A stretch of DNA of 64,000 nt from Mycobacterium colombiense (GTDB lineage: Bacteria; Actinomycetota; Actinomycetes; Mycobacteriales; Mycobacteriaceae). The stretch is from the NCBI RefSeq assembly GCF_001953985.1, contig NZ_MBEI01000061.1, positions 62,001 to 126,000 on the forward strand, in the 5' to 3' direction. Within the stretch, counting starts at the first letter, position 1. Each line of letters starts with the position of its first letter. This document shows, piece after piece, positions 8,380-16,816 of this stretch. The notes beneath the pieces were generated by a model. It was not told the DNA's origin. It ran no database searches and saw only the letters and a list, made by a program, of their open reading frames with translations. A program made the translations under genes and the position numbers.

Positions 8380-10245
8380 CTAGGTCGACCCCATCGACGA
8401 TGACTCGCGATCGGCCAGAAACGGCATCGGCATCCAGCGCGCCGACAGTAACGCTTGCATCGCATCGCCGGGGATCGGGCGCGACAACAGGAAGCCCTGC
8501 GCCCGGTGGCAGCCGTGTTGCATCAAAGTCAGTGCGGCAGCGGGTGTCTCGACGCCTTCGGCGACCACTTCCAGGCCGAACGCCTCGGCCAGCCCGATGA
8601 TCGCGCGGACGATGGCCAGGTCACCGGCGTTGCTGCCCACGTCACGCACGAACCCGGCATCGATCTTGAGCATGTCCACCGGAAGGGACTTCAGGTGGGA
8701 CAGAACGGCATAACCGGTGCCGAAGTCGTCGATGGCGATCTGCACGCCCACTTCCTTGAGCTCCGCCAAGGTCTTTCGCGTGGTGTCGATGTCGTGCACC
8801 ACCGCGCGCTCGGTGATCTCCAGGCACACCGACTCGGCATCGATGCCGAACTCGCCGATGGTCTCGGCGACACCTTCCACGAAACCGCGGCTGATCAGCT
8901 GAATGGGCGACACGTTGATGCGCAGCATGGCGCCCTGCCCGACACCGTTGGCCCGCCACCCGCTGAACTCGGCGCAGGCGCTGCGCATCACCCACCGGCC
9001 CAATTCCGCGGCCAGGTTGGTCGATTCGGCCACACCGATGAACGAGTCGGGCAACAGCAGTCCCCGCACCGGATGACGCCACCGCACCAGCGCCTCGGCG
9101 CCGACGATGGCGCCGGTCCACAGGTCGACCTCGGGCAGGTAGTGCAGGAGCAGGCCTTCGCTTTCGATGTCGCCTTGCAGGTGCAACTCGACGTCGTTGC
9201 GGAAGGCCCGTTTCAGCGACATGTCGTCGGTGGACACCGCGGTCTGGTTGCCGCCCGCGCGCTTGGCCGTCAGCACGGCCTCGTCGGCTCGCCGGAGCAG
9301 GTCGGCGCAGTCATCGGTCCCGGGCGTGCCCACCGCCAGCCCGATGCTGACGGTCCGGCTGATCACGTGGCCGCCGATGGTGAGGCGGTCGCACAACATC
9401 GCCGACAGGCGACGCGCGAAGGCCTCGGCCTCCTCCGAGGACATCGGCTGGTGCGGGATCACCACGAACTCGTCGCCGCCCAGCCGGGCGATCATGCTCT
9501 GGCTTCCCGCGCACTCCTCGATGCGTTGCGCGAACATCCTGATGAACCAGTCGCCCGCGGAGTGGCCGAGGTAATCGTTGATCGGCTTGAGCCGGTCGAG
9601 GTCGAGGTAGAACACCGCGACGGGTCCGGGGCCGCCGGCCGCGAGCCGCTCGGTCAGGTGCGCGACCAACGCGCGTCGGTTGTAGACGCCGGTGAGGTCG
9701 TCGTGTTCGGCGAGATGGCGGAGCCGTTCCTCGGCGGCGATGCGGGCCTGCAGCTGAGCGAACAGCGCGGCGACCGCCTCGAGCGTATTGATCTCCTCGT
9801 GTTTCCACTTGCGGGCGCCGAACTTGACGAAGCCGAGCACACCGGTGGTCGCGTCGCCGGACACCAGCGGCGCGACGGCCAGCGACGGCGACACCGGTGC
9901 CTTGCCCTGGTTCAGCGAGCGGCGAATCCAGCCGTTGGGCTGATCCGGCCGGGTCACCACCGGCTTGCGGGTGCGCTCGCACTGGGCGAGCACCGACTCG
10001 GTGCCGTCCAACTCAAGATCGGCCACCGGATCCGGATCGGCGGCCTCGGTGCGCCGTGGCCACTCGGCCACCGACACCGAGGCCGGGGCGTCCTGGGCGT
10101 GGTGACGCAGGAAGCTGGCGTCCACATCGAACTGCTCGACGAGCTGCGCGAGAACCTTTTCGCTGACCTGAGTCGCGGTGGACGCCGTGGCCTCCATCAA
10201 CTGGGTGGCAACGGAGGTGACCACCAGGTCCAGGCTGCGTGGCAC
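8380..10245 (-). CDS. GAF-GGDEF-EAL cyclic-di-GMP synthase/phosphodiesterase (Rv1354c-like)
   Basis: A 621-residue soluble signalling enzyme. Residues about 20-170 form a GAF-like sensor, a GGDEF diguanylate cyclase domain carries ARLGGDEFVVI near residue 250, and the C-terminal EAL domain has GAEALVRWRHP near 382 and DDFGTGYAVLSHLK. Both signatures are intact, so both synthesis and breakdown of c-di-GMP are possible. The RxxD inhibitory site expected five residues before GGDEF is absent. The GTG at 10245 follows GGAGG with short spacing and gives a length close to the mycobacterial orthologue; the open frame runs on upstream to 10386. No membrane segment. Its position between two lipoprotein paralogues and a glycan operon is suggestive of regulation of surface material. 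Confidence 0.92.
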   Translation of the reverse strand: MPRSLDLVVTSVATQLMEATASTATQVSEKVLAQLVEQFDVDASFLRHHAQDAPASVSVAEWPRRTEAADPDPVADLELDGTESVLAQCERTRKPVVTRPDQPNGWIRRSLNQGKAPVSPSLAVAPLVSGDATTGVLGFVKFGARKWKHEEINTLEAVAALFAQLQARIAAEERLRHLAEHDDLTGVYNRRALVAHLTERLAAGGPGPVAVFYLDLDRLKPINDYLGHSAGDWFIRMFAQRIEECAGSQSMIARLGGDEFVVIPHQPMSSEEAEAFARRLSAMLCDRLTIGGHVISRTVSIGLAVGTPGTDDCADLLRRADEAVLTAKRAGGNQTAVSTDDMSLKRAFRNDVELHLQGDIESEGLLLHYLPEVDLWTGAIVGAEALVRWRHPVRGLLLPDSFIGVAESTNLAAELGRWVMRSACAEFSGWRANGVGQGAMLRINVSPIQLISRGFVEGVAETIGEFGIDAESVCLEITERAVVHDIDTTRKTLAELKEVGVQIAIDDFGTGYAVLSHLKSLPVDMLKIDAGFVRDVGSNAGDLAIVRAIIGLAEAFGLEVVAEGVETPAAALTLMQHGCHRAQGFLLSRPIPGDAMQALLSARWMPMPFLADRESSSMGST

Positions 10246-10442
10246 AGGTCCTCCGATACGGGCACACTCGGCAACCCGTCCGAATACCCATCGAAGGGGT
10301 CCGATAGTTCGCTCGGTTGTTTGCTGGTCGAACTTCGAACCGCGCGGCGACGAGGCCGAAATTCGTCTGGAAACGGTATCACGCACGGCCCGGTCGATCG
10401 GGACTTACGAAAAGGTGCCTGCGGGCGCCGCGGCGCGACGGA

Positions 10443-12116
10443 TCACTGACCGTTTGCTGAAGCCGCGTCGCTCGGAATGTCAAGTGTGGCAATCGGGTAC
10501 AGCCCGGAGCCGTCGCGGCCGTCCCGCGCCAAGGCCATCGGGGCGTAGTTCACCACGTGCGAGGCGCCCGGAATGTGCTGTTGCCATTCGACCGAGGCGC
10601 GCAGCGTGTAGTGACCGGGCGCCAGGCCGGCGACGTCCACCTGCACCGACTCGCTGGCCGACTCCGCAACCGGCTCCTCACGCGACTGGCTGGATTCGTC
10701 GTGGACCAGCCTCTTGAGGTTGACCGTCGCCGGCAGGCTGCGAACCACCGCGCCCGAGAAGTCCACCAGCTTGTAGCCGGGCACCCAGCGCTCGGTGGCC
10801 GCCGCCGAGCCGTAGTTGGTCCAGTCGACCGAAATCGTCGCCACCTTGCCCTGGATCGACTGCGATCCCGGCTTCGCCTCGACCGAATACCGGTAGCCGG
10901 CGGAGGTATTGGCCTGGCTCCACAACTGAAACAGCTTGGGGTCCATCGCCGACGTCGCATCGCGGTCCGGGAAATCGGCGCTCGACGTCATCGACACGTG
11001 ATACCGGATGACGTCGTGCAGGCCCTTTTCGTAATACGACCGGGCATCGGCTCCGCTCGGCAGTCGGCACCATTGGCTGATCACCAGCGCGGTCATCAGC
11101 CGCTGCTTGATCGCGCTGACCACCGGGTCGTTGGACCGCACGTAGTGCGAGTCGTTGGCCTCGGCCCATTCCGGCAGGGGGGCCTGCACGCCGAGGCAGT
11201 CGGCGCGGACGCCGACCGGTGCCGCCAACTTCTTGGTGACGTCGTCGGCGAACAGCTGGCGGACGATCTCCGGATTCTGCGGGGCCACCACCAGCTGGGT
11301 GTGCGGGAAGGCGTTGGTGTTGGCCGCGACCAGCTGCGCGATGGAGGCCTTGGTGATGCTCTGGTCGCGGAACTGGCTGTAATAGCCCAGCTTCACCGCG
11401 CTGTCGTCTGGGGTGGGGCCCGGCGCGCTCAGCGAATCACGCAGGTAGGCGAGCTGGTTCTGGCCGGAGTCCCCGTATCCGGAGAACTCGAACACGGACA
11501 GGCGCTCGTCACCGTCGTAGCGGCGGCCGAGCGCGGCCAGCAGCTGGGTGACGCCGTTGAGGTAGTCGGGGTCGTTGAAGTTCGGCACCACCTGGGTCAC
11601 GCCCGGGGCGGAACCGTTCGCCGGCGCCGGATAGCTCGCGGCCGACGGGCGCAGCCAGTCCGGAATCGCGATGTTGGTGTTGTCGGCGTAGGAGTCGTTG
11701 CAGCAAGACTTGTAGACGTACACGCCCAGGGTGAGGCGCATGTTTCGGCTGCCGAGCTTGGCCAGCGCGTCGTCGATGGCGCTGAAATCGAACTTGCGGT
11801 CGTCAGGTGCGTCGGGGGGCAGCGTGCGCGGGTCGACGGGCTGCAACTGCCGCCACGAGACGCGCAGGCTGGCGTCGTACGACGCGGGCCAGGCGGAGTA
11901 TCGCTGCTGCGCCGGATTTCCTTGCGGGAAAAGCGGATTCAGCATCTCCTCGTATTGGCCGCGCAGCGGGTTGGGTATCTCCTGCGCGGTGGGCGGGATG
12001 GCCGGGCTGACCATCGCCGACAGCGGCCCGGGGTCGCTTTTGTCACCGCAGCCGCTGAGCACCACCGCCGCGCACACGACAGCGGCCAGCGCACGTTTCC
12101 TCAATGAGCACACCAT
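10443..12116 (-). CDS. DUF4832-like secreted lipoprotein, copy B
   Basis: A 557-residue paralogue of the lipoprotein at 5558-7234, with the same layout: signal peptide (basic MVCSLRKRA, hydrophobic AAVVCAAVVL), lipobox VLSGC, TIM-barrel-like part (LRVSWRQLQPVDP, FDFSAIDDALAKLGSRNMRL) and beta-rich tail. Residue runs such as LGYYSQFRDQSIT and VRADCLGVQAPLP-type segments are shared with copy A. The conserved CC in YKSCCNDSYADN matches YNSCCDNTYANN of copy A, so a disulphide or metal role is possible. It is transcribed towards the GGDEF-EAL gene, leaving a 197-base gap. Function is unknown beyond the inference of a cell-wall-anchored carbohydrate-related protein. Confidence 0.8.
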   Translation of the reverse strand: MVCSLRKRALAAVVCAAVVLSGCGDKSDPGPLSAMVSPAIPPTAQEIPNPLRGQYEEMLNPLFPQGNPAQQRYSAWPASYDASLRVSWRQLQPVDPRTLPPDAPDDRKFDFSAIDDALAKLGSRNMRLTLGVYVYKSCCNDSYADNTNIAIPDWLRPSAASYPAPANGSAPGVTQVVPNFNDPDYLNGVTQLLAALGRRYDGDERLSVFEFSGYGDSGQNQLAYLRDSLSAPGPTPDDSAVKLGYYSQFRDQSITKASIAQLVAANTNAFPHTQLVVAPQNPEIVRQLFADDVTKKLAAPVGVRADCLGVQAPLPEWAEANDSHYVRSNDPVVSAIKQRLMTALVISQWCRLPSGADARSYYEKGLHDVIRYHVSMTSSADFPDRDATSAMDPKLFQLWSQANTSAGYRYSVEAKPGSQSIQGKVATISVDWTNYGSAAATERWVPGYKLVDFSGAVVRSLPATVNLKRLVHDESSQSREEPVAESASESVQVDVAGLAPGHYTLRASVEWQQHIPGASHVVNYAPMALARDGRDGSGLYPIATLDIPSDAASANGQ

Positions 12117-12502
12117 GTGACGTCAGATCGCGCCCGACGACAGCGGCCCGCGCGGGCTCCGCGACCGCGCCGACGCCGGCGCGGCGCCCGGCCCGGTCAG
12201 AGCTGTCATCGTCGTCAAGGTTGCTTCTCCCGATACACACCGATGCGCCCAGAACTGGCCCCATATTTCGCGCGTTCCAGTGGTGCGTGCAGGCGGCCCG
12301 GGGCAGGCCACGAATGGCGTAGCGCAGCGTATCACGCGCGTTTCGGCATGGCTTCGCCGCAGCTCAGCGGGGGTGCACGCGGTAAATCGCCCTCAGCGCC
12401 GGTGCCGCGCAGTGAGACGGGTCACAATTGCGGGCGAGCCTGTCACGCTCGGCGGGTCTGCGGTGTCTCAAGGGCACAGGTCCTCGCGAAAAGGAGACAG
12501 CC
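12117..12502. other. Divergent intergenic region between lipoprotein B and the oxidoreductase/sigma operon
   Basis: No supported gene lies in these 386 bases. The right part holds the ECF41-like promoter described at 12441-12467 and an AAGGAG ribosome site for the oxidoreductase. No further element was recognised. Confidence 0.45.
12441..12467 (+). promoter_or_regulatory. Candidate ECF41-type promoter
   Basis: TGTCACG (12441-12447) and TGTC (12464-12467) are separated by 16 bases. ECF41 sigma factors are reported to recognise a TGTCACA -35 and a CGTC -10 element; here 6 of 7 and 3 of 4 positions agree. The site is 36-62 bases before the ATG of the oxidoreductase that is coupled to an ECF41 sigma gene, as expected for autoregulation. 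Confidence 0.5.
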
Positions 12503-13681
12503 ATGAAGGCCCCGCAAAGAACCCATGTCGTCGTTGTCGGCGCCGGATACGCCGGAACGCTGGCGGCCAACCATCTGCGCCAGCGCCCGGACATCGACAT
12601 CACCGTGGTTAACCCGCGACCGGTCTTCGTCGAGCGAATCCGCTTGCACCAGCTGGTTGCCGACACCGGCACGGCGACCGCCGACTACGCGACGCTGCTC
12701 GGCGAGGGGATCCAGCTGATCGTCGACTCGGTCGATCACATCGACACCGCCGGCCGCCGGGTCGCGCTGGCCTCCGGCGCCGAACTGCCCTACGACTACC
12801 TCATCTACGCCGTGGGCAGCACCGGCGCCGCGTCGACGGTGCCCGGCTACGCCGAATACGCGCATTCGGTCGCCGACCTGGAAAGCGCGCAGCGGCTGCA
12901 CTACGCGCTCACCGATCTGCCGCTGCCCGCAGCCATCACCGTGGTCGGTGGCGGGTTGACCGGGATCGAGACGGCCGCCGAGCTCGCCGAGGGCGGGCGC
13001 CCGGTAACCCTGGTCTGCGGCCCGGTGCTCGGTCCGTCGCTGAGCAAGCGGGGCCGGCGCTCGGTGGCCAAGCGGCTGCGGCGCCTGGGTGTCAACGTGC
13101 TGGAGTCCGTGGCGGTGGCCGAGGTGCGCTGGGATGAGGTGGTGCTGACCGACGGCGTGGTGCTGCCCAGCGCGGCGACCATCTGGACGGCCGGATTCGC
13201 CGTGCCGGACCTGGCCGCGCGCAGCGGGCTGCACACCGACCCGATCGGTCGGCTGCTCACCGACGAGACGCTCACCAGCATCGACGACGAGCGCGTCGTC
13301 GCCGCGGGTGACGCCGCCGCGCCATCCGGCCAGCCGTTGCGGATGAGCTGCCAGGCCGCCGGCCCGATGGGCGCCCAGGCCGCCAACACCGTGCTCGCTC
13401 GCATCGCCGGCGACACCCCCGCGGCGCTGAGCCAGGCGTTCGTCGGGCAGTGCGTCAGCCTGGGCCGCTCGCACGCCACGTTCCAGATGGCGCGCACGGA
13501 CGACACCCCGGTGAACATGTTCCTCGGGGGTCGGGCGGCCGCTTCGCTCAAGGAAGCGATCTGCAAGGGCACGGTGTGGTCGATCCGCCGGGAGGCGGCC
13601 AAGCCCGGTTCGTATCGCTGGATCAAGGGCGGCAAGCGGCCCGCACAGTCCCCGGCCGACGCGGAGGTCCTTGCGCGATGA
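12503..13681 (+). CDS. FAD-dependent pyridine nucleotide-disulphide oxidoreductase (NDH-2-like), partner of ECF41 sigma factor
   Basis: A 392-residue flavoprotein. It has an N-terminal FAD-binding fold (VVVVGAGYAGTLAANHL), an internal NAD(P)H-binding fold (ITVVGGGLTGIETAAEL) and the second FAD motif near the C-terminus (ERVVAAGDAAA), as in NADH:quinone oxidoreductases of the NDH-2/Pyr_redox_2 group. It lacks a CxxxxC redox disulphide near the first motif. AAGGAG lies 6 bases before the ATG. Its stop overlaps the sigma gene start by ATGA. ECF41 sigma factors are typically linked to carboxymuconolactone decarboxylase, oxidoreductase or epimerase genes, so this is the oxidoreductase type. The true electron acceptor is unknown. 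Confidence 0.85.
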   Translation: MKAPQRTHVVVVGAGYAGTLAANHLRQRPDIDITVVNPRPVFVERIRLHQLVADTGTATADYATLLGEGIQLIVDSVDHIDTAGRRVALASGAELPYDYLIYAVGSTGAASTVPGYAEYAHSVADLESAQRLHYALTDLPLPAAITVVGGGLTGIETAAELAEGGRPVTLVCGPVLGPSLSKRGRRSVAKRLRRLGVNVLESVAVAEVRWDEVVLTDGVVLPSAATIWTAGFAVPDLAARSGLHTDPIGRLLTDETLTSIDDERVVAAGDAAAPSGQPLRMSCQAAGPMGAQAANTVLARIAGDTPAALSQAFVGQCVSLGRSHATFQMARTDDTPVNMFLGGRAAASLKEAICKGTVWSIRREAAKPGSYRWIKGGKRPAQSPADAEVLAR

Positions 13682-14589
13682 CGCGAGCACCGGCCGGCAG
13701 CGAGCACGCCGAACGGTTCACCCTGCTGCGGCCACTGCTGTTCACCATCGCCTACGAGATGCTGGGCTCGGCGACCGAGGCTGACGACGTCTTGCAGGAC
13801 AGCTATCTGCGGTGGGCGGCGGTCGACTTGGCGACGGTGCGCGACACCAAGTCGTATCTGGCCCAGCTGGTCACCCGCCAGGCGCTGAACTCGCTGCGGG
13901 CCGGTGCTCGCCGGCGCGAGGATTACGTGGGGCCGTGGCTGCCCGAGCCGCTGCTGCTGGACGAGCAGGACCCCTCGGCCGACGTCGTTCTGGCGGAGTC
14001 GATTTCGATGGCGATGCTGGTGTTGCTGGAGACGTTGACTCCCGACGAGCGGGCGGTGTTCGTGCTGCGCGAGGTGTTCGGGTTCGACTACGGCGAGATC
14101 GCCGAGGCGGTGGGCAGGCCGGCGCCCACCGTGCGGCAGGTCGCGCACCGGGCCCGTGAACACGTGCGGGCCCGGCGCAAGCGCTTCGACTCGGTGGACC
14201 CCGAACGCAACGCCGAGATCACCGCGCAGTTCCTGGCCACCGCGGCCGGCGGCGACGTGGAAGCGCTGATGACGATGCTCGCCCCGGACGCCACCTGGAC
14301 GGCCGACAGCGGCGGCGTGGTGAGCGCCGCCCGCCGGCCGGTGGTCGGCGCCGAGAAGGTGGCCCGCGCGATCGCCGGCTTGATGCGCCGGGCCGCGGCC
14401 ATGGCCACGCTGCGGGTGGACATAGTGACCTGCAACAGCGCCCCGGCGGTGTTGCTCTACCTCGGCGAACAGCTCGAGGGCGTGATCACGCTGGAGATCG
14501 CCGCGGGCAAGATCACCAACTTCTACGTGATGCGCAACCCGCAGAAATTGGCCGCCCTGGCCACCGCGCGCGACATCAGCCGCGGCTGA
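13678..14589 (+). CDS. ECF41-family RNA polymerase sigma factor with SnoaL-like C-terminal domain (SigJ-like)
   Basis: A 303-residue extracytoplasmic-function sigma factor. Region 2 (LLFTIAYEMLGSATEADDVLQDSYLRW) is near the N-terminus, region 4 (LTPDERAVFVLREVFGFDY, with a helix-turn-helix to VRQVAHRARE) is in the middle, and a SnoaL-like domain fills residues about 180-303. ECF41 hallmarks are present: WLPEP between regions 2 and 4, a DGGGR-like DSGGVVSAARRP, and an NPDKL-like NPQKL at the end. In this group the C-terminal domain replaces an anti-sigma factor by controlling activity in cis. The start overlaps the oxidoreductase stop. It resembles mycobacterial SigJ, but several paralogues exist, so no gene name is assigned. 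Confidence 0.9.
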   Translation: MTRAPAGSEHAERFTLLRPLLFTIAYEMLGSATEADDVLQDSYLRWAAVDLATVRDTKSYLAQLVTRQALNSLRAGARRREDYVGPWLPEPLLLDEQDPSADVVLAESISMAMLVLLETLTPDERAVFVLREVFGFDYGEIAEAVGRPAPTVRQVAHRAREHVRARRKRFDSVDPERNAEITAQFLATAAGGDVEALMTMLAPDATWTADSGGVVSAARRPVVGAEKVARAIAGLMRRAAAMATLRVDIVTCNSAPAVLLYLGEQLEGVITLEIAAGKITNFYVMRNPQKLAALATARDISRG

Positions 14590-14599
14590 GCGTGGCGAT

Positions 14600-14640
14600 C
14601 GCAAACGCGGCGTAGCCGGGTGCAGCGGGTCGCCACCATC
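14600..14640 (+). repeat. 41-base dispersed repeat, copy 1
   Basis: This segment directly after the sigma-factor stop matches 59742-59782 at 36 of 41 positions by eye; the shared core contains GCGGCG, AGCCGGG, GCAGCGGG and CGCC-CCAT. Both copies are intergenic. Confidence 0.5.
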
Positions 14641-14697
14641 CGACCAGCGGCTGGGCGCCGCGGGTGCGAAACGCCGCCGCTCTGTCAAGCTAGGGCT

Positions 14698-15948
14698 GTG
14701 CGAATCGACCGGCTCGGTGATCTTGGCGCCGCACCCCAGGTGCTGCGCGCCGTGGGTGACGCCACCCACCGGCTCGGTCTGCCGCCGCCGGCCGCGCTGA
14801 CCGGCGAGTGGTTCGGTTCCCTGGCGGTGATCGCGCCGAGCCTGTCGGTGCGTCCGGTGCACGCCGACGACGTGTTCGCGGTCCAGGCGTCGCGGACGCC
14901 GGAGCCGCACGCGGTGGGCGGCGGCTGGATCGGTTATCTGTCCTACCCCGACCCCGGCGCCGACGCCCACCCCAACCGCATTCCCGAGGCCGCCGGCGGC
15001 TGGACAGACTGCGTGCTGCGCCGCGACCGCGACGGGCACTGGTGGTACGAGAGCCTCTCCGGCGCGCCGATGCCGGGGTGGCTCGACACCGCGCTGGCCG
15101 CACCGGCGGCCGCGCCGGGCGAATGCCACATCGATTGGGGCATCGCCGACCGGGCGGCGCACCGCGACGGGGTGCTGGCCTGCCTGGAGGCCATCCGCGC
15201 CGGCGAGGTCTATCAGGCCTGCGTGTGCACGCAGTTCACCGGGACGGTGACCGGCGCACCGCTCGACTTCTTCACCGACGGCGTCGCGCGCACCTCCCCG
15301 GCCCGGGCGGCCTACGTCGCCGGCACCTGGGGCGCGGTGGCGTCGTTGTCCCCCGAGCTCTTCCTGCAAAGGCGCGGCACCGTCGTCACGTCCAGCCCGA
15401 TCAAGGGCACCTTGCCGCTGGATGCCTGGCCGGCCGCGCTGCGCGCGTCGGCCAAAGAGGTCGCCGAGAACATCATGATCGTCGACCTGGTCCGCAACGA
15501 CCTCGGCCGGGTGGCGGTCACCGGCACGGTGACCGTGCCCGAGCTGCTGGTGGTGCGGCGCGCCCCGGGCGTGTGGCACCTGGTGTCGACGGTGTCCGCG
15601 CAGGTCCCCACCGATTTGCCGACGTCGGCGCTGCTGGACGCCACCTTCCCGCCGGCCTCGGTCACCGGGACGCCCAAACACCGTGCGCGACAACTACTCT
15701 CGCAGTGGGAGCCGAATCGTCGTGGAATATACTGCGGCACAATAGGATTGGCCTCGCCCGTGGCGGGCTGCGAGCTGAACGTCGCAATCCGCACCGTCGA
15801 ATTCGATGCCGCGGGCGCCGCCGTGCTGGGCGTCGGCGGCGGGATCACCGCCGACTCCGACCCGGACGCCGAGTGGGCCGAATGCCTGCACAAGGCGTCC
15901 CCGATCGTCGGGCTGCCGTCCATCGCCGCCGCGTCCCCGGCCGGCTGA
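14698..15948 (+). CDS. pabB: Aminodeoxychorismate synthase component I
   Basis: A 416-residue chorismate-binding enzyme that, with a PabA glutamine amidotransferase, makes 4-amino-4-deoxychorismate for folate. The C-terminal catalytic domain shows YQACVCTQFTG, SPELFLQR, SSPIKGTLP, AENIMIVDLVRNDLGRV and the terminal FPPASVTGTPK and GIYCGTIG motifs of the chorismate-binding family. The aminodeoxychorismate-type PIKGT motif separates it from anthranilate synthase. The GTG at 14698 is chosen because the family N-terminus begins there; the frame is open from 14620. It ends 7 bases from the convergent rsmI gene. It corresponds to Rv1005c. Confidence 0.92.
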   Translation: MRIDRLGDLGAAPQVLRAVGDATHRLGLPPPAALTGEWFGSLAVIAPSLSVRPVHADDVFAVQASRTPEPHAVGGGWIGYLSYPDPGADAHPNRIPEAAGGWTDCVLRRDRDGHWWYESLSGAPMPGWLDTALAAPAAAPGECHIDWGIADRAAHRDGVLACLEAIRAGEVYQACVCTQFTGTVTGAPLDFFTDGVARTSPARAAYVAGTWGAVASLSPELFLQRRGTVVTSSPIKGTLPLDAWPAALRASAKEVAENIMIVDLVRNDLGRVAVTGTVTVPELLVVRRAPGVWHLVSTVSAQVPTDLPTSALLDATFPPASVTGTPKHRARQLLSQWEPNRRGIYCGTIGLASPVAGCELNVAIRTVEFDAAGAAVLGVGGGITADSDPDAEWAECLHKASPIVGLPSIAAASPAG

Positions 15949-15955
15949 CCGCGGC

Positions 15956-16792
15956 TCAGCCGCGCCGGGACTGCAACACCGCGTCGTAGAGCTGGCGCGA
16001 ACGCACCCCCGGATGGGCGGCGGCCACCTCCCCGCAGGCGTCCTTGATGCGGGTGCCGCCCGCGACCAGCTCCTCGACCTCGACGACCAGCGACGGCAGG
16101 TCGGCGCTCGGGGTGGCGCCGGCCAGCACCACGGTGATCTCACCGAGCACGCCGTCGTCCGCCCACGCCGCCAGCTCGGCAAGCGACCCGCGCACCACCT
16201 CCTCGTGCACCTTGGTCAGCTCCCGGCAGACCGCCGCGCGGCGCGCGCCGCCGAGCCGCTCGACGGCGTCCTGCAGGCAGGCGGACAACCGGCGCGGCGA
16301 TTCGAAGAACACGCAGGTGCGCCGCTCGTCGGCCAGTGAGTCCAGCCAGGTCCGTCGCGCCGCCTTCTTGCGCGGCGCGAATCCCTCGAAGCAGAACTTC
16401 TCGGCCGGCAGACCCGACAGGGCCAGCGCGGTCGTCACCGCCGACGGCCCCGGCAGGCATCCCACCGGCAGGCCGGCCTCCACACACGCCGTCACCAGCC
16501 GGTAGCCGGGGTCGCTGATCAGCGGCATCCCGGCGTCGCTGACCACCAGCACCATCGCGCCCGCGCGGATCGCCTCGATCACCGACTCCACCCGGGCGTT
16601 CTCGACCTGGTCGAACATGCTGATCACCCGACCGGCGATCCGCACCTCGAGGGCCTTGGCCAGGGTGCGCACCCGTCGGGTGTCCTCGGCGGCCACCACA
16701 TCGGCTCGGGCCAGGGCGTCGAGCAGGCGGGGGGAGGCATCCGACGGCTGGCCCAGTGGGGTCGCGCCCAGCAACAGGCGGCCGGTGGTCAT
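15956..16792 (-). CDS. rsmI: 16S rRNA (cytidine-2'-O)-methyltransferase
   Basis: A 278-residue tetrapyrrole-methylase-fold protein that 2'-O-methylates C1402 of 16S rRNA using SAM. Diagnostic segments are LLLGATPLGQPSDASPR at the N-terminus, AAEDTRRVRTL, VVSDAGMPLISDPG, LPGPSAVTTALALSGLP and FFESPRRL, ending with the short C-terminal RsmI helix domain. The ATG at 16792 gives the family N-terminus. Its start is only 24 bases from the divergent pmt start, so the two promoters must overlap or one gene is nearly leaderless. It corresponds to Rv1003. Confidence 0.93.
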   Translation of the reverse strand: MTTGRLLLGATPLGQPSDASPRLLDALARADVVAAEDTRRVRTLAKALEVRIAGRVISMFDQVENARVESVIEAIRAGAMVLVVSDAGMPLISDPGYRLVTACVEAGLPVGCLPGPSAVTTALALSGLPAEKFCFEGFAPRKKAARRTWLDSLADERRTCVFFESPRRLSACLQDAVERLGGARRAAVCRELTKVHEEVVRGSLAELAAWADDGVLGEITVVLAGATPSADLPSLVVEVEELVAGGTRIKDACGEVAAAHPGVRSRQLYDAVLQSRRG

Positions 16793-16816
16793 GACCGACA
16801 GCCTACGATCGACGTG

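Noticed and set aside
8455..10449. A 664-codon plus-strand frame opposite the GGDEF-EAL gene
   Set aside because: Arg/Gly/His/Gln-rich shadow without any motif, while the minus strand encodes complete GAF, GGDEF and EAL domains.
10557..12107. A 516-codon plus-strand frame opposite lipoprotein copy B
   Set aside because: Shadow frame; the minus strand has a signal peptide and a paralogue elsewhere in the window.
12901..15693. A 930-codon open frame on the minus strand
   Set aside because: It is antisense to the oxidoreductase, sigma-factor and pabB genes and is rich in Arg, Gly and His, typical of a GC-rich shadow frame. The plus-strand products are clear family members.
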